Shown piece by piece: positions 12,301 through 23,997 of a stretch of DNA of 64,000 nucleotides; position 1 is the first letter of the stretch, and the number at the start of each line of letters is the position of its first letter. The stretch is from Carya illinoinensis (Eukaryota; Streptophyta; Magnoliopsida; Fagales; Juglandaceae). The position numbers and the translations under genes are program-made. The DNA lies in contig NC_056760.1 in NCBI RefSeq assembly GCF_018687715.1, forward strand, positions 37,152,001 to 37,216,000, given 5' to 3'. The notes beneath the pieces were generated by a model, which did not search any database, was not told where the DNA came from, and was given only the letters and a program-made list of their open reading frames with translations.

Positions 12301-12971
12301 AGATGATATTGATTATTATGGTGTCATTCGTGATAATATCGGATTGAAATATCTGGGTGGATCTATAACATATGTCTTTAAATGTGATTGGTGGGATCTA
12401 GGCGGTGGTCGGGATTCGATATATAGGGATAATCATTTTACGAGTGTCAATACTACATCTAAATGGTACGAAAATGATCCATTCGTACTGGCTTGTCAAG
12501 CTACTCAAATCTATTACTTGATTGATCCAATGAAAAGTGTTGATGAAGATAGTGGAGAGATAACTTGGCGAGTTGTACAAAAATTTGTCCCTCGAAATAT
12601 ATATGAAGTAGGAACGAGTGCAGATTACGATAATAGTGGAGATGAAGATGACACTCCAAATGTAGAGGCCTACCAGGAAGATGGAGGAGGGGGTATTAAC
12701 TTATTTGTTGACCTCGGTGCACTCGAGTTGCTCCCCTTATGTAGAGATGACGTCCCACTCATCCATCTTGACCCGTCTTCATTAAATTATCATTCAATTG
12801 AAGAAAGTGAGAAAAGTACAAAAGAAGAGTCAGAAGAAGAAGACGAACAAGAATCCGGGGGGGGGGGGAGTGGATAAGGATGACGAAGAAGAGCTTGATG
12901 ATGATGACAAAAATGTTATACAGAGAGATTCTGAAACAAACATGGAAAATACATCCGAAGATGAAGACTAA
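9311..12971 (+). pseudogene. CACTA TNP2-type transposase, broken
   Basis: Recognisable parts come in family order. The transposase-associated domain (PF13963) is at 9311-9568, with the Cys cluster CPCRGCKTLC. The tnp2 core (PF02992) is at 9578-10900, with TTDGFNPFG, YNLPPW and the zinc-like CPTCN. The DUF4218 region is at 10912-11870, with LDVMHIEKN and QFRWMYPVERYLG. The DUF4216 domain is at 12113-12600, followed by an acidic tail. The catalytic DDE core acts on the CACTA ends in the nucleus. Breaks are TAG at 9566, TAG near 10430 with a one-base loss just after it, TAG at 10699, several stops before 10912, TGA at 11659, and a frameshift in the G-run at 12858-12867. Introns with GT/AG ends lie near 11840-11935 and 12024-12110. 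The end at 12971 follows from reading past the G-run. Confidence 0.9.
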
Positions 12972-13074
12972 AAGTACTAAAAAGTTTATTCATATACAGC
13001 CATTATAGAATTTTATAATAAATATAAATTTATTCTAATAATATTTTTTTTGTTATATATAATCATTTCCAAGT

Positions 13075-14739
13075 ATGCTGCCAAAAAGACAAAGGAGAAA
13101 TGTGCCTCCTCCACCGAGTCTAAGTCCTGAACCCATTGAGGACTCCCCACCTGAGGAGTCCGTTCCCGAAGATGAAGTTAACATTACAGAGAACGATGTA
13201 CAGTCGACACCTACCGGTAAGGAATGCTTACGTTAATACTATATATAATCAAGAGGTTTGTTTCAATAAATAATATATATAACCTTCAAAATTATACTAT
13301 CATCTATTAGTTGATGAACAATTGGCTCGTCACGATCGTGGCTATATACGCGGCATCTCACTTGAGAAAAATCGAAGGCATGGTAAACTGAAAATCACAA
13401 TTCCTGATAATTCCACTGGAGGAGTGAATGATAGTGCAGCAGAGCTTTCCTCCTATATTGGTACAGTAGTTCAAGCTTACGCTCCATTTTATGTGCGCTC
13501 CTAGAGAGATGTGCCGGATGAGATTAAGGAACACATTCAGAGTCGTGTGCTGGTGAGTTTACTTATTATATCATTTTTTTCACCTACATTAGTTTATCAT
13601 ATTTTTAACGTAATTAATTTATAATTAGGATGAATTTGACCTCGACTTTGGTCGTAACAAGGATTTGAGAACTGTGAATGAGTTAATGGCTACACTATTC
13701 CGACGTCACAAGGGACGATGTCACGACCATTTTAAGAAATTTGAGACGTTTGAAGAGGTTGCACAGTCCCCTTTCCAGCAGATGAAATTAGACGACTGGA
13801 TAAAGTGTTGTGATCTTTTTGTCTCTCCAGAATATCAGGTATTCTAGATTTATTTTCTATAATTATTTACATTTATATTTGTTGTTTATATTATATGTAT
13901 GTACATATATTACAATTAACGATGGGAATTATTTTTGTAGCACTTAAGTTCTACAAATGCAAATAATAGATCTGCTCTGACTATTCACCATCGTGTTGGT
14001 TCAAGATCATTCCATCGTCTTGCTGAAAAAATGGTAATTAATGAACGCAATAATTCATATTTTTTATTATTATTCTTTTATGTAAGTACTAACACTGTCT
14101 TTTTCAAATTGCTAATGTCGTTTTCTTAGAAACGTGATGATCCTGAAAACTTTTCCCTCATTCATGTCTATGCTGCTGCTCACACTAATGAGCATAGTGA
14201 GTGGATGGATCCTGCAGCTGCAATTAATTATGTAAGCGGTGTTCCTTTTGTTAAATAAATTATGTAACATGTGATTAAATTTTTTTTATTTGTATTTCTT
14301 TTAATATGTTACTTATTGTGTGTTTTGATCTTTCAAATTGTAGGAAAAAATGATGGAGATGCAATCAGCTTCTGGGGATTCCTCTCCTAGTAACTTGGAC
14401 ATTTTTTCACAGGTGCTTGGGCCCAACTCTAGTATGGCAAGAGGTTTGGGACGATCTTTCAAGCATTCCAGTTCATCTTCCTCAACCTCATCGACATCAC
14501 AAATTAATAATCTTACCAAAGATTTAGAAGCTGCACGACGCGAGAATGAGTGTATGAGGTCTAGACAGCAAGAGTTGGAGTCCATCTTAGAGCGACAGTC
14601 TCATTTAGAGACGCGTTTGTAGGACCAACAAAGAGACCAGGAGGAAAGAATCCGTAGTGAGGTCCAAGAGCAAGTGCAGCGGGAGATGATGCTGCAAATG
14701 GAGCGTGTTATATCATTGCAACAGAATCGTGCTGGGTGA
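13075..14739 (+). pseudogene. TNPA-like protein, Transposase_24 (Ptta/En/Spm) family, multi-exon and broken
   Basis: The gene starts at ATG 13075 with a Pro/Glu-rich leader. A DNA-binding-like exon (13322-13504) is followed by TAG at 13502. The family core is at 13629-14240, with LFRRHKGRCHDHFKKF, RVGSRSFHRLAEKM and IHVYAAAHTNEHSEW, as in PF03004. The last exon (14343-14739) carries an Asn/Glu/Gln-rich coiled coil interrupted by TAG at 14620. Intron borders (GT...AG) separate the pieces. In En/Spm the second protein binds subterminal repeats and regulates the element promoter; a similar role is inferred here. Spacing of about 100 bp after the TNP2 stop agrees with one element carrying two genes. 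Confidence 0.8.
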
Positions 14740-14887
14740 GGAAAGAAAAAGAAATGAATTTTATTTCTGTATTACGTTTTTAACATCTAATTTGAAAACA
14801 GTTTCAAACAATATTGGTTGTAAAATATGTACTGTAATATGAAACAATTGGTTTGTTTATTAAGTGGATGAGTTAAGCATTTCTGAT

Positions 14888-15345
14888 ATGTACGTTCGAA
14901 TGTAAATAAAACACATTTCAACAGTATTACACGTTCAAAAATACGTTCGAACGTAACCATACAAAATAGTAACAAAACGTTCGAACGTTTAAACCCAAGT
15001 TAAAAAAACGTTCTAATGTCAAAAGAGTTTAACATTCCAAACATCCGAACGTACACTTTACGTTCGAACTCTACTCTCTTAACATTCGAATTAACATCTG
15101 AACGTTATGATACAAACGTTCGGACATTATTTCCTTTTCGTTGGATTCGAGATTCGAACGTAACGTTCGCACGTATAAACGTTCGAACGTTTACATTATA
15201 CATCCGAACTATAATCAACAAACGCTACCTTTTCTCGTTCGGATGTCAGCTCGTCTTTTTTACGTTCGAACGTAATATTTTTAGTTCGAACGTTATTTTC
15301 TGTGACAGATTCTAACCATCACAGAAAATAATACGTTTGAACGTT
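14888..15345. repeat. Right subterminal palindrome array
   Basis: Many ACGTTCGAACGT-type palindromes, with exact copies near 14943, 14976, 15178 and 15262, followed by GTCACTAAAA-type repeats up to the right terminus. This is the counterpart of the array at 3489-3670. Confidence 0.85.
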
Positions 15346-15549
15346 ATTTCAAACGGCACATCCCCAACCGTCACTAAAAATATTTTTAGTGACGCTTGTA
15401 CAGTAAACTGTCACCAAATGTAATCCGTGACGCACATTACATGACAGTGGTGGTGACGATCAGAAACCGTCACCAAATATATTTCGTGACGTTTTTTCCA
15501 TTTCTTGTGACAGTTTCATCTGTCACTAAAACCTATTTTTGTTGTATTG

Positions 15550-15674
15550 GAATTATATGACGATTTTTTTTTTTACTTGTACGAAAAAATTAATATGAAT
15601 ATATAAATTATAAACGTTATTAAATATGTTTATTCGAGTGATTGATATGCAAGAAATTGGCGAAGAGAAACCCG
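15550..15674. repeat. Segmental duplication, copy A (right remnant)
   Basis: Matches copy B at about 32824-32957 and continues copy A beyond the CACTA element. The match ends exactly where the copia LTR starts (GAGAAACCCG then TGTTAG), while copy B continues ACCCTAAAG. Confidence 0.9.
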
Positions 15675-16059
15675 TGTTAGAAAATAAATTTAATAAATAA
15701 AAAGATCTATAGGATCTTTTACCTCCAGCCATTTGTACTTGATAACCGAAAAATTTCAAACCTACAAAAGAGAGTAGAGATTTTGTAGGAAATAGACTTC
15801 TAGCCTTTGCCTTAGAACTTTATGGGTGGTTCTAATGGAAAACACAAGCCCCTTATATAGGCAAGACTTGGACCCTCATTTATTACTCCTATAACCTTTA
15901 GGCTGCTCTCATTATTTCATCCATAAAAAAATAGCAAGGGTCACCACTTTATTTATGAAGGACAATTACCTATACTTGATAGATGAAGTGTATCATCTTA
16001 GATGAAGTGAACCACCTTAGAGAAGACAAAGGATTTCTAGGAAAACCAAAGGTCTAACA
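15675..16059 (-). repeat. Ty1/copia 3' LTR (element copia-1), 385 bp
   Basis: The LTR has TGTTAG...CTAACA inverted termini. It starts abruptly at a breakpoint defined by comparison with copy B. Immediately inside it, on the minus strand, is the purine-rich tract AAGTGGGAGAA, a typical copia polypurine tract next to the 3' LTR. The matching 5' LTR is absent from the window. Confidence 0.88.
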
Positions 16060-18402
16060 TTCTCCCACTTGATTCATTTAATAGGTAAAATTGAAATGAC
16101 CAAAATAATGCCCTTGATTCTGTCAATGTATCCTATATACAAAGCATGATGGTATTGCTCTTTATAGTGAACATTTCCCTTCCATGTGTTACAATACATA
16201 GTATCCCTTAAAATACTTTATAAACAACTATTAAAAGTCATTCGGGTTCAACTTAATCACCCAATGGATATGACGAATTCGTTACTTTATGCGCAAAACT
16301 GAAACTGAATTCAACTTTATTCTTTGTGAAATATACAGTAACATGAGAGATTACACTTTAGATAGTCCCATACGATCCACATGACCTTGAAACTGTTTTA
16401 CCGATAAACCTTTGGTCATTGGATCAGCTAACATCAAATTTGTACTCGTGTGCTCAGTATACACCACATTATATTTGATGCTTTCTCTCATACTTAAATA
16501 CTTTATGTCGATATTCTTGCTTCTGCTTCCGCTCTAATTATTCTTTGAGAAGAAAACTGCAACGGTATTATCACAAAGAATCTTTATTGGTCTTTGAATG
16601 GAATCGACAATTTTAAGACCAGAAATAAAATTTTTCAACCATATGGCTTGTGTCGTTGCTTCATACCACACAATAAATTCCGCCTCCATAGTAGACGTAG
16701 CAACTATAGATTGTCTCGTACTCTTCCAAGATATAGCTCTTTCAGCAAGAAGAAAGATATATTCAGAAATAGACTTTCTATTTCTGAATAGCCAACCACT
16801 TGCAAATTTTCTGTATGCCTGTAGGTTAGCATGTAATTCTTGGTTCCTTGCAAATACCGCATCACCTTCTTTGCAGCTATCCAATGTTGAAGTCCTGGGT
16901 TACTTTGATAGCGACCCAATAATCCTACTGTTAGACATATGTCTGAACGGGTACAAACTTGAGCATACATCAAGCTACCCACTGCAGATGCATAAGGCAC
17001 ACTTTTCATCTGCTTTTGTTCCAATGCATTTTCAGGTGATTGTTCTTTATGAAATTTATCACCTTTGACTATGGTAGCTACAGAGGCTTTACAATCTTTT
17101 ATACCGAATCTCTATAAAACTTTTTTAATGTAGGCCTTTTGAGACAGTCCTAAGACTCTTTGTTTCTGTCTCTGTGAATCTCTATGCCAATGACATAAGA
17201 GGCTTCACCCATAACCTTCATTTCAAAGTTTTGGAAGAAAAATTGTTTAGTCTCATGTAACAATCCCAAATTACTGCTTGCAAGAAGAATATCATCTACA
17301 TATAGGACTAAGAAAATGTATTTGCACCCACTGACTTTAAGGTGTATACATTGATTAACAAGATTCTCGATAAAACTGTATGAGATAATAATCTTTTGAA
17401 ACTTTAAATACCATTGATGGGAAGCTTGTTTTAGTCCATAAAGAGACTTCTTCAATTTACATACTTTCTGACTGTTGCTATTGAAACCCTCAAGTTGTTT
17501 CATGTATATCACTTCATCAAGATCCCCATTAAGAAAAGTCATTTTCACATCCATTTGATGTAACTCTAAAGCAAAATGAGCTACTAAAGCCATGATTATC
17601 CTTAACAAAGCCTTCTTAGAGACCGGAGAGAAGGTTTCATGATAATCAATGCCTTCTTTCTGAGTGAATCATTTAGCAACAAGTCTAGCCTTATATCGTT
17701 CAACATTGCCAGAAGAATCTCGTTTGGTTTTATAAACCCATTTGCAGCCAACTGTTGCCACCCCTTCTGGTAATTCGACGAGATCCCATACTTGGTTCTT
17801 ATAAATGGATTCTAACTCATTTTTCATGGCATCCAACCAAAATGTAGATTTATCTCCACTCATGGCTTGTGAAAACGTAATTGGGTCTTCCGGAAGTCCA
17901 ATGTCAAAATCAGACTCAATTAGGTATATAATGTAATCATCTGGAATAGCAGGCCTACGTATTCTTGAGAATATTCTTAGAGCTATTACTTCATCATTTG
18001 GAGATGACTCAATTGGCTCAGACTGTAAATGCGGAATAACTTCAGATTGAACCTCATTTACGGAGACATGTTGTATTTGAATTGGTGTCATTACATGATC
18101 TTGCGATCTATTTTGCCTTAAAAGTGACCTCTTAAGGATTCACACTCCCACTAGGTTCAACATCCTCAATAAATTTTACATTTTTAGATTCAATAATTCG
18201 AGGGGTATTATTGGGACAATCAAATGTATATCCTTTGGAGTTATTTGAATACCCAATAAAGAAACCGCTAGTTGTCCTTGGATCTAACTTATTTATGTTA
18301 GGATTATAAATCATAACTTCAGCAGGACAACCACATATGTGTATATGATTTAAACTAGGTTTCTACCATTTCCACAACTCAAAAGGTGTCTTAGAGACAT
18401 TC
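16060..18402 (-). pseudogene. Ty1/copia pol fragment (copia-1), 5'-truncated
   Basis: Read on the minus strand, the order is as follows. A post-integrase segment is at 18314-18132, with GFFIGYSNNSKGYTF. The start of reverse transcriptase is at 18091-17669, with GCKWVYKTKRDSSGNVERYKA. The RT core is at 17608-17150, with the YVDD box in LYVDDILLAS. RNase H is at 17024-16534, with GYTEIES-like remnants and MEAEF. The pieces are split by stops and frameshifts. The gag, protease and integrase core are missing: similarity stops near 18402, where unrelated CCGG-rich DNA begins. The element cannot move by itself. Sequence 16060-16500 between RNase H and the LTR is noncoding. Confidence 0.9.
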
Positions 18403-19615
18403 CTCTACAAATTCCGGCCATTTCACCTCGTTCCGGTCCATTCCGGCTGAATTCCAGTATTCCGGCCGGAATACACTTTCCAGTCCGAAATTTAACAAGC
18501 GGTGGCATTTTTGTAATTAAGCTTAATGTCATGGCATTTTCATAATTTATATTTTTTCTTCATTTTTCCTTTGTTTTTTTTTTTTTTCTGATTTCTTTCT
18601 TTTGTTCTTCTCCAGTTCTCCGTGCGTCTGTTCTCCCCCTTTGCATTTCACTTTCTCTTCCATTTCTATTTTCTTTCTTTCCCGCTCTTCTCATTTCCGA
18701 CCGGAACTCAATCTCTCATCTTAGATTTCGAAATCCAGATATGATCTCCTCCACTGTACTCTGACGATGCCACCTCCCCGTTGCAGCCGGCAGCTCTGTT
18801 CGTGAGTCTTGGGCCTAGCAGCAATGCCGTCGCCCCCAGCTGACTCTTGGCCTCTTGTGCCTCGACGACGCCATCCCATGGAGGACGAATTTGGCTTTTG
18901 GCCTTTGATTTCGTCCGTCCAACTTTCCTCACTTCCTCTGCCATTTCGATTCCCGCATCCTAGATCTAGATTGGCCACTGCAGGTATTTCCGATTTTTGT
19001 GAAATGAGTAACTTTAGGATTTAATTGAAGTTTAATTTCCTGGTTTGTGAAATGTGAATTGATAATTTGATGGTTCATATCTTGAGTCCTCGACAATTTA
19101 AAATCGTGAAATGCTATCATCTGTTTGTAATTTTCTATAAATGCATCTTCTTGAATCTTAATTGTTGCTGTTATTAGTTGATAAATATTTAAAAATAAAA
19201 AAGATCTAATCTTTTATGGATTCAATATGAAATTTAAAATTATTTTATGTGATTATTTCAGATGCTGTTAATTAGTGATTTTAGAGTCAAGAACTCATAA
19301 AATAACACTGTCAAACATGCTAGCGGGAGATGAAGGATTGCAAAATTTTGAAAAAAATTGCAGTTATTTTTATGGAACTTATTTTAGAAGCATTGCTCTT
19401 GCACGGTGTTCTCTAAACTTTCCACATAATACATTCATCAAATTGAATGAATTGAACTCATAATGCCGGTAATGAATGTGCACAAAGTGTGGGAATATTA
19501 CATGAAATTGAATAATTTGTACAATTTTTTGTTTAAGTCTTTCTAAATATATGTGCATTTCTAAATGAGTTGATTCTTTTTTTTTTTTCATAATGTAGGG
19601 GTATATAAATTATAA
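18403..19615. other. Presumed 5' region of the hAT relic; no gene supported
   Basis: Begins with a cluster of TTCCGG/CCGGCCGG words (18410-18480), then pyrimidine-rich DNA and AT-rich intron-like sequence leading to the hAT start codon. It directly abuts the truncated copia. A hAT end with 8-bp target duplication could lie near 18403, but I could not find a convincing matching right end. A short open frame at 18809-19024 is not recognisable. Confidence 0.4.
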
Positions 19616-21590
19616 ATGTCTAGTTGTCAATCAAATAGTGCTACCTCTACGGCAGTTCCTCCTGCTAGACTAGAGGATCCAGCATGGTCCCATGCATGTG
19701 TAGTGCCAGGGGCAAGAAATAGTACTCAATGTCTCTATTGTAGCAAAATCATTAGAGGTGGCAGAGTCACGAGGTTGAAGCATCATCTAGGTGGGATTTT
19801 AGGTGATGTAGAAACATGTAAAAAGGTCCCTGATGATATAAAATGGCAAATGAAGGAGTTGGTCAATGAAATGAAAAAAAAACAAAGAGAAGAGAAGAAA
19901 ACTAAGCTTAGAGATTGGATGTGGAAGCCCTGTAGATTTAAGATATGATGATATTGATGTTGGTGATGATGAGTATGAGGGAGTGAGTCAAGGACACATT
20001 CATGATTCAAAGGGGAAGGGGAAGGGGAAGGAGAAAGTATGTGGAAAGTCAACGGGGCCATTTAGCAGATTTTTGGCTCCAAGAATAATTCCTGGGTCTG
20101 AACCTTCTATTAAGAGTGCTATGTATTCAAAGGAAATGATTGACAAAGTAAAAATGACTATAGCAAGTTGGTGGTATGATGCTAATTTACCTTTCAATGC
20201 ATCTCAATCCAAGTTTTATCAACCAGCTTTAGATGCTATAGCTGCCATCGGGTCAGGATTCAAGGGTCCTTCTTTACATGAGTTGAGAGGAAATTTGTTG
20301 AAGAATTTGTAACTGAGGTTCATAATTATCTCTTAGATATTAAAACATCTTGGAGGGATAGTGGTTGTTCACTAATGGCAGATTGTTGGACAAACTAGAG
20401 GCAACAATCAATAATTAACTTTTTGGTTTATTGCCCAAAAGGTACAATATTTTTGAAGTCTATTGATACATTGGGCCTTAGAAAAGATGCTGAAACATTA
20501 TTTAACATTTTTGATGAAGTTGTTCAAGAAGTTGGGGTGGAGAATATTGTGCAATTCATAACGGACAATGATGCGAGTTATAAGACTGCAGGAAAAAAGT
20601 TATAGCAAAAATATGGCTTTTTCTTTTGGTCCCCTTGTGCAACTCATTGTATAGATTTGATGTTAGAGAATTTTTGTGATCCCAGACATTTTCCTATTCT
20701 TGATGAAACTATAAAGAAAGCAAGGAAGATAATGAAATTTATTTATAACCATGCTTGGGTTTTGACTTTGATGAGAAAAGACTTTACCAAAAGTCATGAT
20801 TTATGTCATCCCGCAGTCACAAGGTTTGCCACAAATTTTTTAAGTATCCAATGCTTACTGTTGTTTAAGAAAGAGCTGGACAAATGTTTACTTGTGATAA
20901 GTGGATTGTATCAAGTTATTCTAAAAGCAACATAGGGAAGGAGATAGCCAGGATTGTTCTAGAAGATAGAGAGTTTTGGGCTCAATGTCAGTTTATTGTA
21001 ACAATCAGCGAGCCTTTGGTTCGAGTACTATGACTTGTCAATGTGGATGAGAAGCCTGCAATGGGATACTTGTATGATGCAATGGAGAAAGCCAAAGAGA
21101 ATATAAAAGCAAGATTGAAGAACAAAGTTTCTGCATTTATGCCATTCATCATGGTCATTGATGCTAGGTGGTATAAGCAATTTCATAGTCCATTATATGG
21201 AGCATGCTGTCTTCTTAATCCTGAAATATACTTTAACCCTTGCTTTAAAAGTAAAAATGATGTTTCTAGAGGGTTTATGACTTGCGTTGTAAAGATGGAA
21301 CTTGATATTGATAAACAAGATGAGATCATTTAACAAATTGACTTGTATAAGAATGCACACGGTGATTTTGGACAACCTATAGCAATACGCCAGCGTGAAA
21401 AAAGTAATCTAGGTAATCTCAATATCCTTTGTTAAATAGTATGAATCTATATTTTAATTCTTTTATTTAATTTTAAGTAATAATTTATAATTGCACTTTT
21501 GTTGTAGTTGCGTGGTGGGGTACTTTTGGAAATGAGGTTCCAACTCTTCAAACGTTTGCAATCTGCATAGTAAAGAAAAATTCCTAACAG
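19616..21590 (+). pseudogene. hAT-family transposase, BED finger plus DUF659, broken
   Basis: A BED-type zinc finger (CLYCSKIIRGG...RLKHHLGG) occupies 19730-19800. A basic linker follows, then DUF659-type sequence at 20100-20610, with LPFNASQSKFYQPALDAI and the DTLGLRKDAETLF/ITDNDASY region around the catalytic Asp. The central hAT region is at 20610-21330, with PCATHCIDLMLENF. The start of the hAT C-terminal dimerisation motif is at 21510-21560, where it is abruptly lost. Stops or frameshifts occur near 19945, 20310, 20397, 20603, 20933, 21031 and 21331. The start ATG at 19616 fits the family, which begins shortly before the BED finger. In the family this protein cuts and pastes hAT elements; this copy must be inactive. 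Confidence 0.88.
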
Positions 21591-21592
21591 TT

Positions 21593-22130
21593 ATGATCGG
21601 TATCATCCGCTCGACACACTGATCGGCAACAATGATTTATGTGGGAATTTCAAGGGCTTCCCTTCTTGCCATCCTTCTACATTTGTAAGCAAAATAAAAT
21701 TCATTGTTCCCATAGCCATTTTGCTTGGATTCTTAGCTCTTGGGGGTTTTCTCCTATCTCGGTGCATGGTTAAAAACATTCAATCTAAGTTTACAGAAAC
21801 AAGGGATGGGAACTTAAAGCTGAATTACCTGGTGGTAGAACTGTTGCCTTAAAGAAACTTCATAAATTATAAGATGAGAACCCAGTTTTTTATAATTGTT
21901 TTAAGAATGAGGTAAGGGTTTTATTAGAGATTCGGCATCGAAACATTGTAAAACTTCTTGGGTTCTGTTTGCATAAAAGATGTACATTTTTAATTTATGA
22001 GTACATAGAAAAGGGTAGCCTACTTTCCATCCTAAGTAACAACTTAAAAGGCTATGGAGTTGGATTGGAGCAAGAGAATGAACATCATAAAAGGCACTGC
22101 AGATGCCTTGTCTTACTGTGGCTTTTCATA
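21593..22130 (+). pseudogene. LRR receptor-like kinase fragment (MIK2-like type), internally deleted
   Basis: Translated pieces show the end of an LRR ectodomain (NNDLCGNFKGFPSCHP) and a transmembrane helix (IVPIAILLGFLALGGFLL). A kinase N-lobe part follows (VALKKLHKL, then FKNEVRVLLEIRHRNIVKLLGF and FLIYEYIEKGSL). The juxtamembrane region and Gly-rich loop are missing: the sequence jumps from the post-membrane segment straight to the catalytic-lysine region. A stop follows KKLHKL, and a frameshift comes before the alpha-E region (ELDWSKRMNIIKGTADALSY). The catalytic loop and the rest of the kinase are absent. It directly follows the truncated end of the hAT gene. Confidence 0.85.
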
Positions 22131-23997
22131 ACCAAAGATCAAATGAAAGTAGTTGTGGCAGTTCCTTCTAGCCGGTTTAGACCAACATGTTGCAGCACAC
22201 CCCTCCTTACTATGGCTTTTAGCGGCAGTAAGATAGTCTGTTCATCAGACTATTTTAAAACTATCACCAAGCAGTATTCTTTTATGGGAATGGGGTGGGA
22301 ACCAATCTTTTGGCTCCAATTACCCATTTTTTATCTTCTTCTTTTGTGTTGTAACATGTATTCGATTTGAGAAGACTATAAGAGACTCCCACCCCATTGA
22401 ATTTGCATCTTGTATCTATTAGTTTATCTATAAAATATCTTACTTGCTAAGAAAAAATAATAATAATTTGGTCCGAATCGACAAAATCGACCGGCAATCT
22501 TGGTCCCAAAATATGTGGATAGATGAAATTTGGTTTGGTCTAGGGATCTACAAATTTTGGATTTGACTGGATTGAATCGGACCAAACCCCTATTTATATT
22601 TCTTAAAAATATTTTTAATAATTTAATATATTATTTATATATATTAATTGTATAAGTTAAATATAAAATATAAAATAATATATTCTATCAATTAATAATA
22701 AATCATAAATCATGTGATAATTTATGTCATTATATGTAAATAGTTAATACATCATACATTCATGTGTTTGTTTTATCAAATACCTTAAAAGTGTGTGTAA
22801 ATTGTAAAATGCAATCGGTGATCCCTTGTTATTAGTAAGCTTGAAATTTACAGTAATTTCTTATTGAGTTTTGTTATGTACAAGTAAAATTACATATTAA
22901 TATGCGTATCAATACTGATTCCTTTATATTTAAAATTTAAATTAGTACTATTTTTAATAAAATCTATTTTTTTACCAATTATATTAAATTAGTACACATA
23001 TTAATACTTATACTTATAATTAGATTTTTCCTTTCTTTTTTATTAATTAATACTAAATATAAGTTCAGGTGTACAAGTCCTATACAAAGCTTTTTAAAAT
23101 AAGGCTCATGATTCAATAGAAAAATCTGTATTCTCTTTTAACTGTATTCTAGTTGTTTTCAAATGACTCAAACGTACTGAATATGTACTTAGAATTATTC
23201 AATAACAAAATCTGCAAACGGTCCAAGAAAGCAGATCATTATTAATGTACATGGATCTTGTCCGTTAGTTAGATGTCTACTCAGAACCTTCCAAAGACTT
23301 TAAAACCGTTATATTATAATTCCCGATCAATAATGTACGCGGTGTATGGCCCTCCTAAAGACTATTTTAATTATAAAATATTTAATTCATTGGTCTAATT
23401 AGCTGCGGTTAAGTTTCCATGACGTCAAACTATTCAACTCATACCCTTGGTTGTCAGTCCAATTTTCAAAAAATCCTACTCATGATCATTTTCATGCACA
23501 ACATACCATGCTTGATCTCGATTAATGCAAATTCCTTTACCACAAGCTTGATTTCATTGATAGAAGTCTTACCTTGCCATCTAATCTTTCTAATCCAGCA
23601 TATAATGTTTAGTTATGCTGTAATGATATAGTTTTTTTGTGGTTACTTAATTTTGTATCGAAATAGATTGTAGCCAGTTGTATCTATATTGACACAGTGC
23701 GAGAACTTTGAACCTAGTTTTAGAATTTTTCATTTTTCTCTTACTAACTTAAACATCGGAAGCTTCATCCAGCTGACACTTGGCCGCTAGAACTCAGAAT
23801 GACTTTGCGTATACAAGTAACAAGGAAGGCCCTAGCCACCGAGGAGGCGGTCTCAAAAACATACAAAACACAACGTTAAAAATAGATTTCACTTTTTTAT
23901 CAAAATTAATAAGGAGTCTTAATTATTCTATTATATACATCTCCAAATAATCGAGAATAAACCGGTCAAGACCCAAAAACAATAGCCGTATAAATTT
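22131..23997. other. Intergenic, 3' side of EXO70H; no gene supported
   Basis: The part just after the receptor-kinase relic (22131-22440) is unrecognised. The stretch 22600-23110 is AT-rich. The remainder is probably the 3' flank of EXO70H. Short open frames such as 23419-23631 show no recognisable domain. Confidence 0.6.

Larger units (their letters stand above)
3365..15549 (+). mobile_element. CACTA (En/Spm) DNA transposon, about 12.2 kb, decayed autonomous type
   Basis: The left end starts CACTACAATAAATATGGC and the right end, read inward, is the degenerate CAATACAACAAAAATAGG. Both ends continue into the GTGACGG/CCGTCAC subterminal style usual for plant CACTA elements. Copy B of the segmental duplication gives the uninterrupted target at about 32820, where the AATTA present on both sides of this element occurs once. 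Inside are a TNP2 transposase with DUF4218 and DUF4216 parts, a Transposase_24/TNPA-like gene, and an antisense PF20167-type gene. All three carry stops or frameshifts, so the element is probably no longer autonomous. The right terminal CACTA is mutated (TTGTATTG instead of TTGTAGTG). Confidence 0.93.

Noticed and set aside
15016..15315. Open frame of 99 codons in the right CACTA end
   Set aside because: Lies wholly in the subterminal palindrome array and encodes only repeat-derived residues.
16594..17068. Plus-strand frames at 16594-16791 and 16598-17068
   Set aside because: They oppose the copia-1 RNase H coding strand and are antisense shadows.
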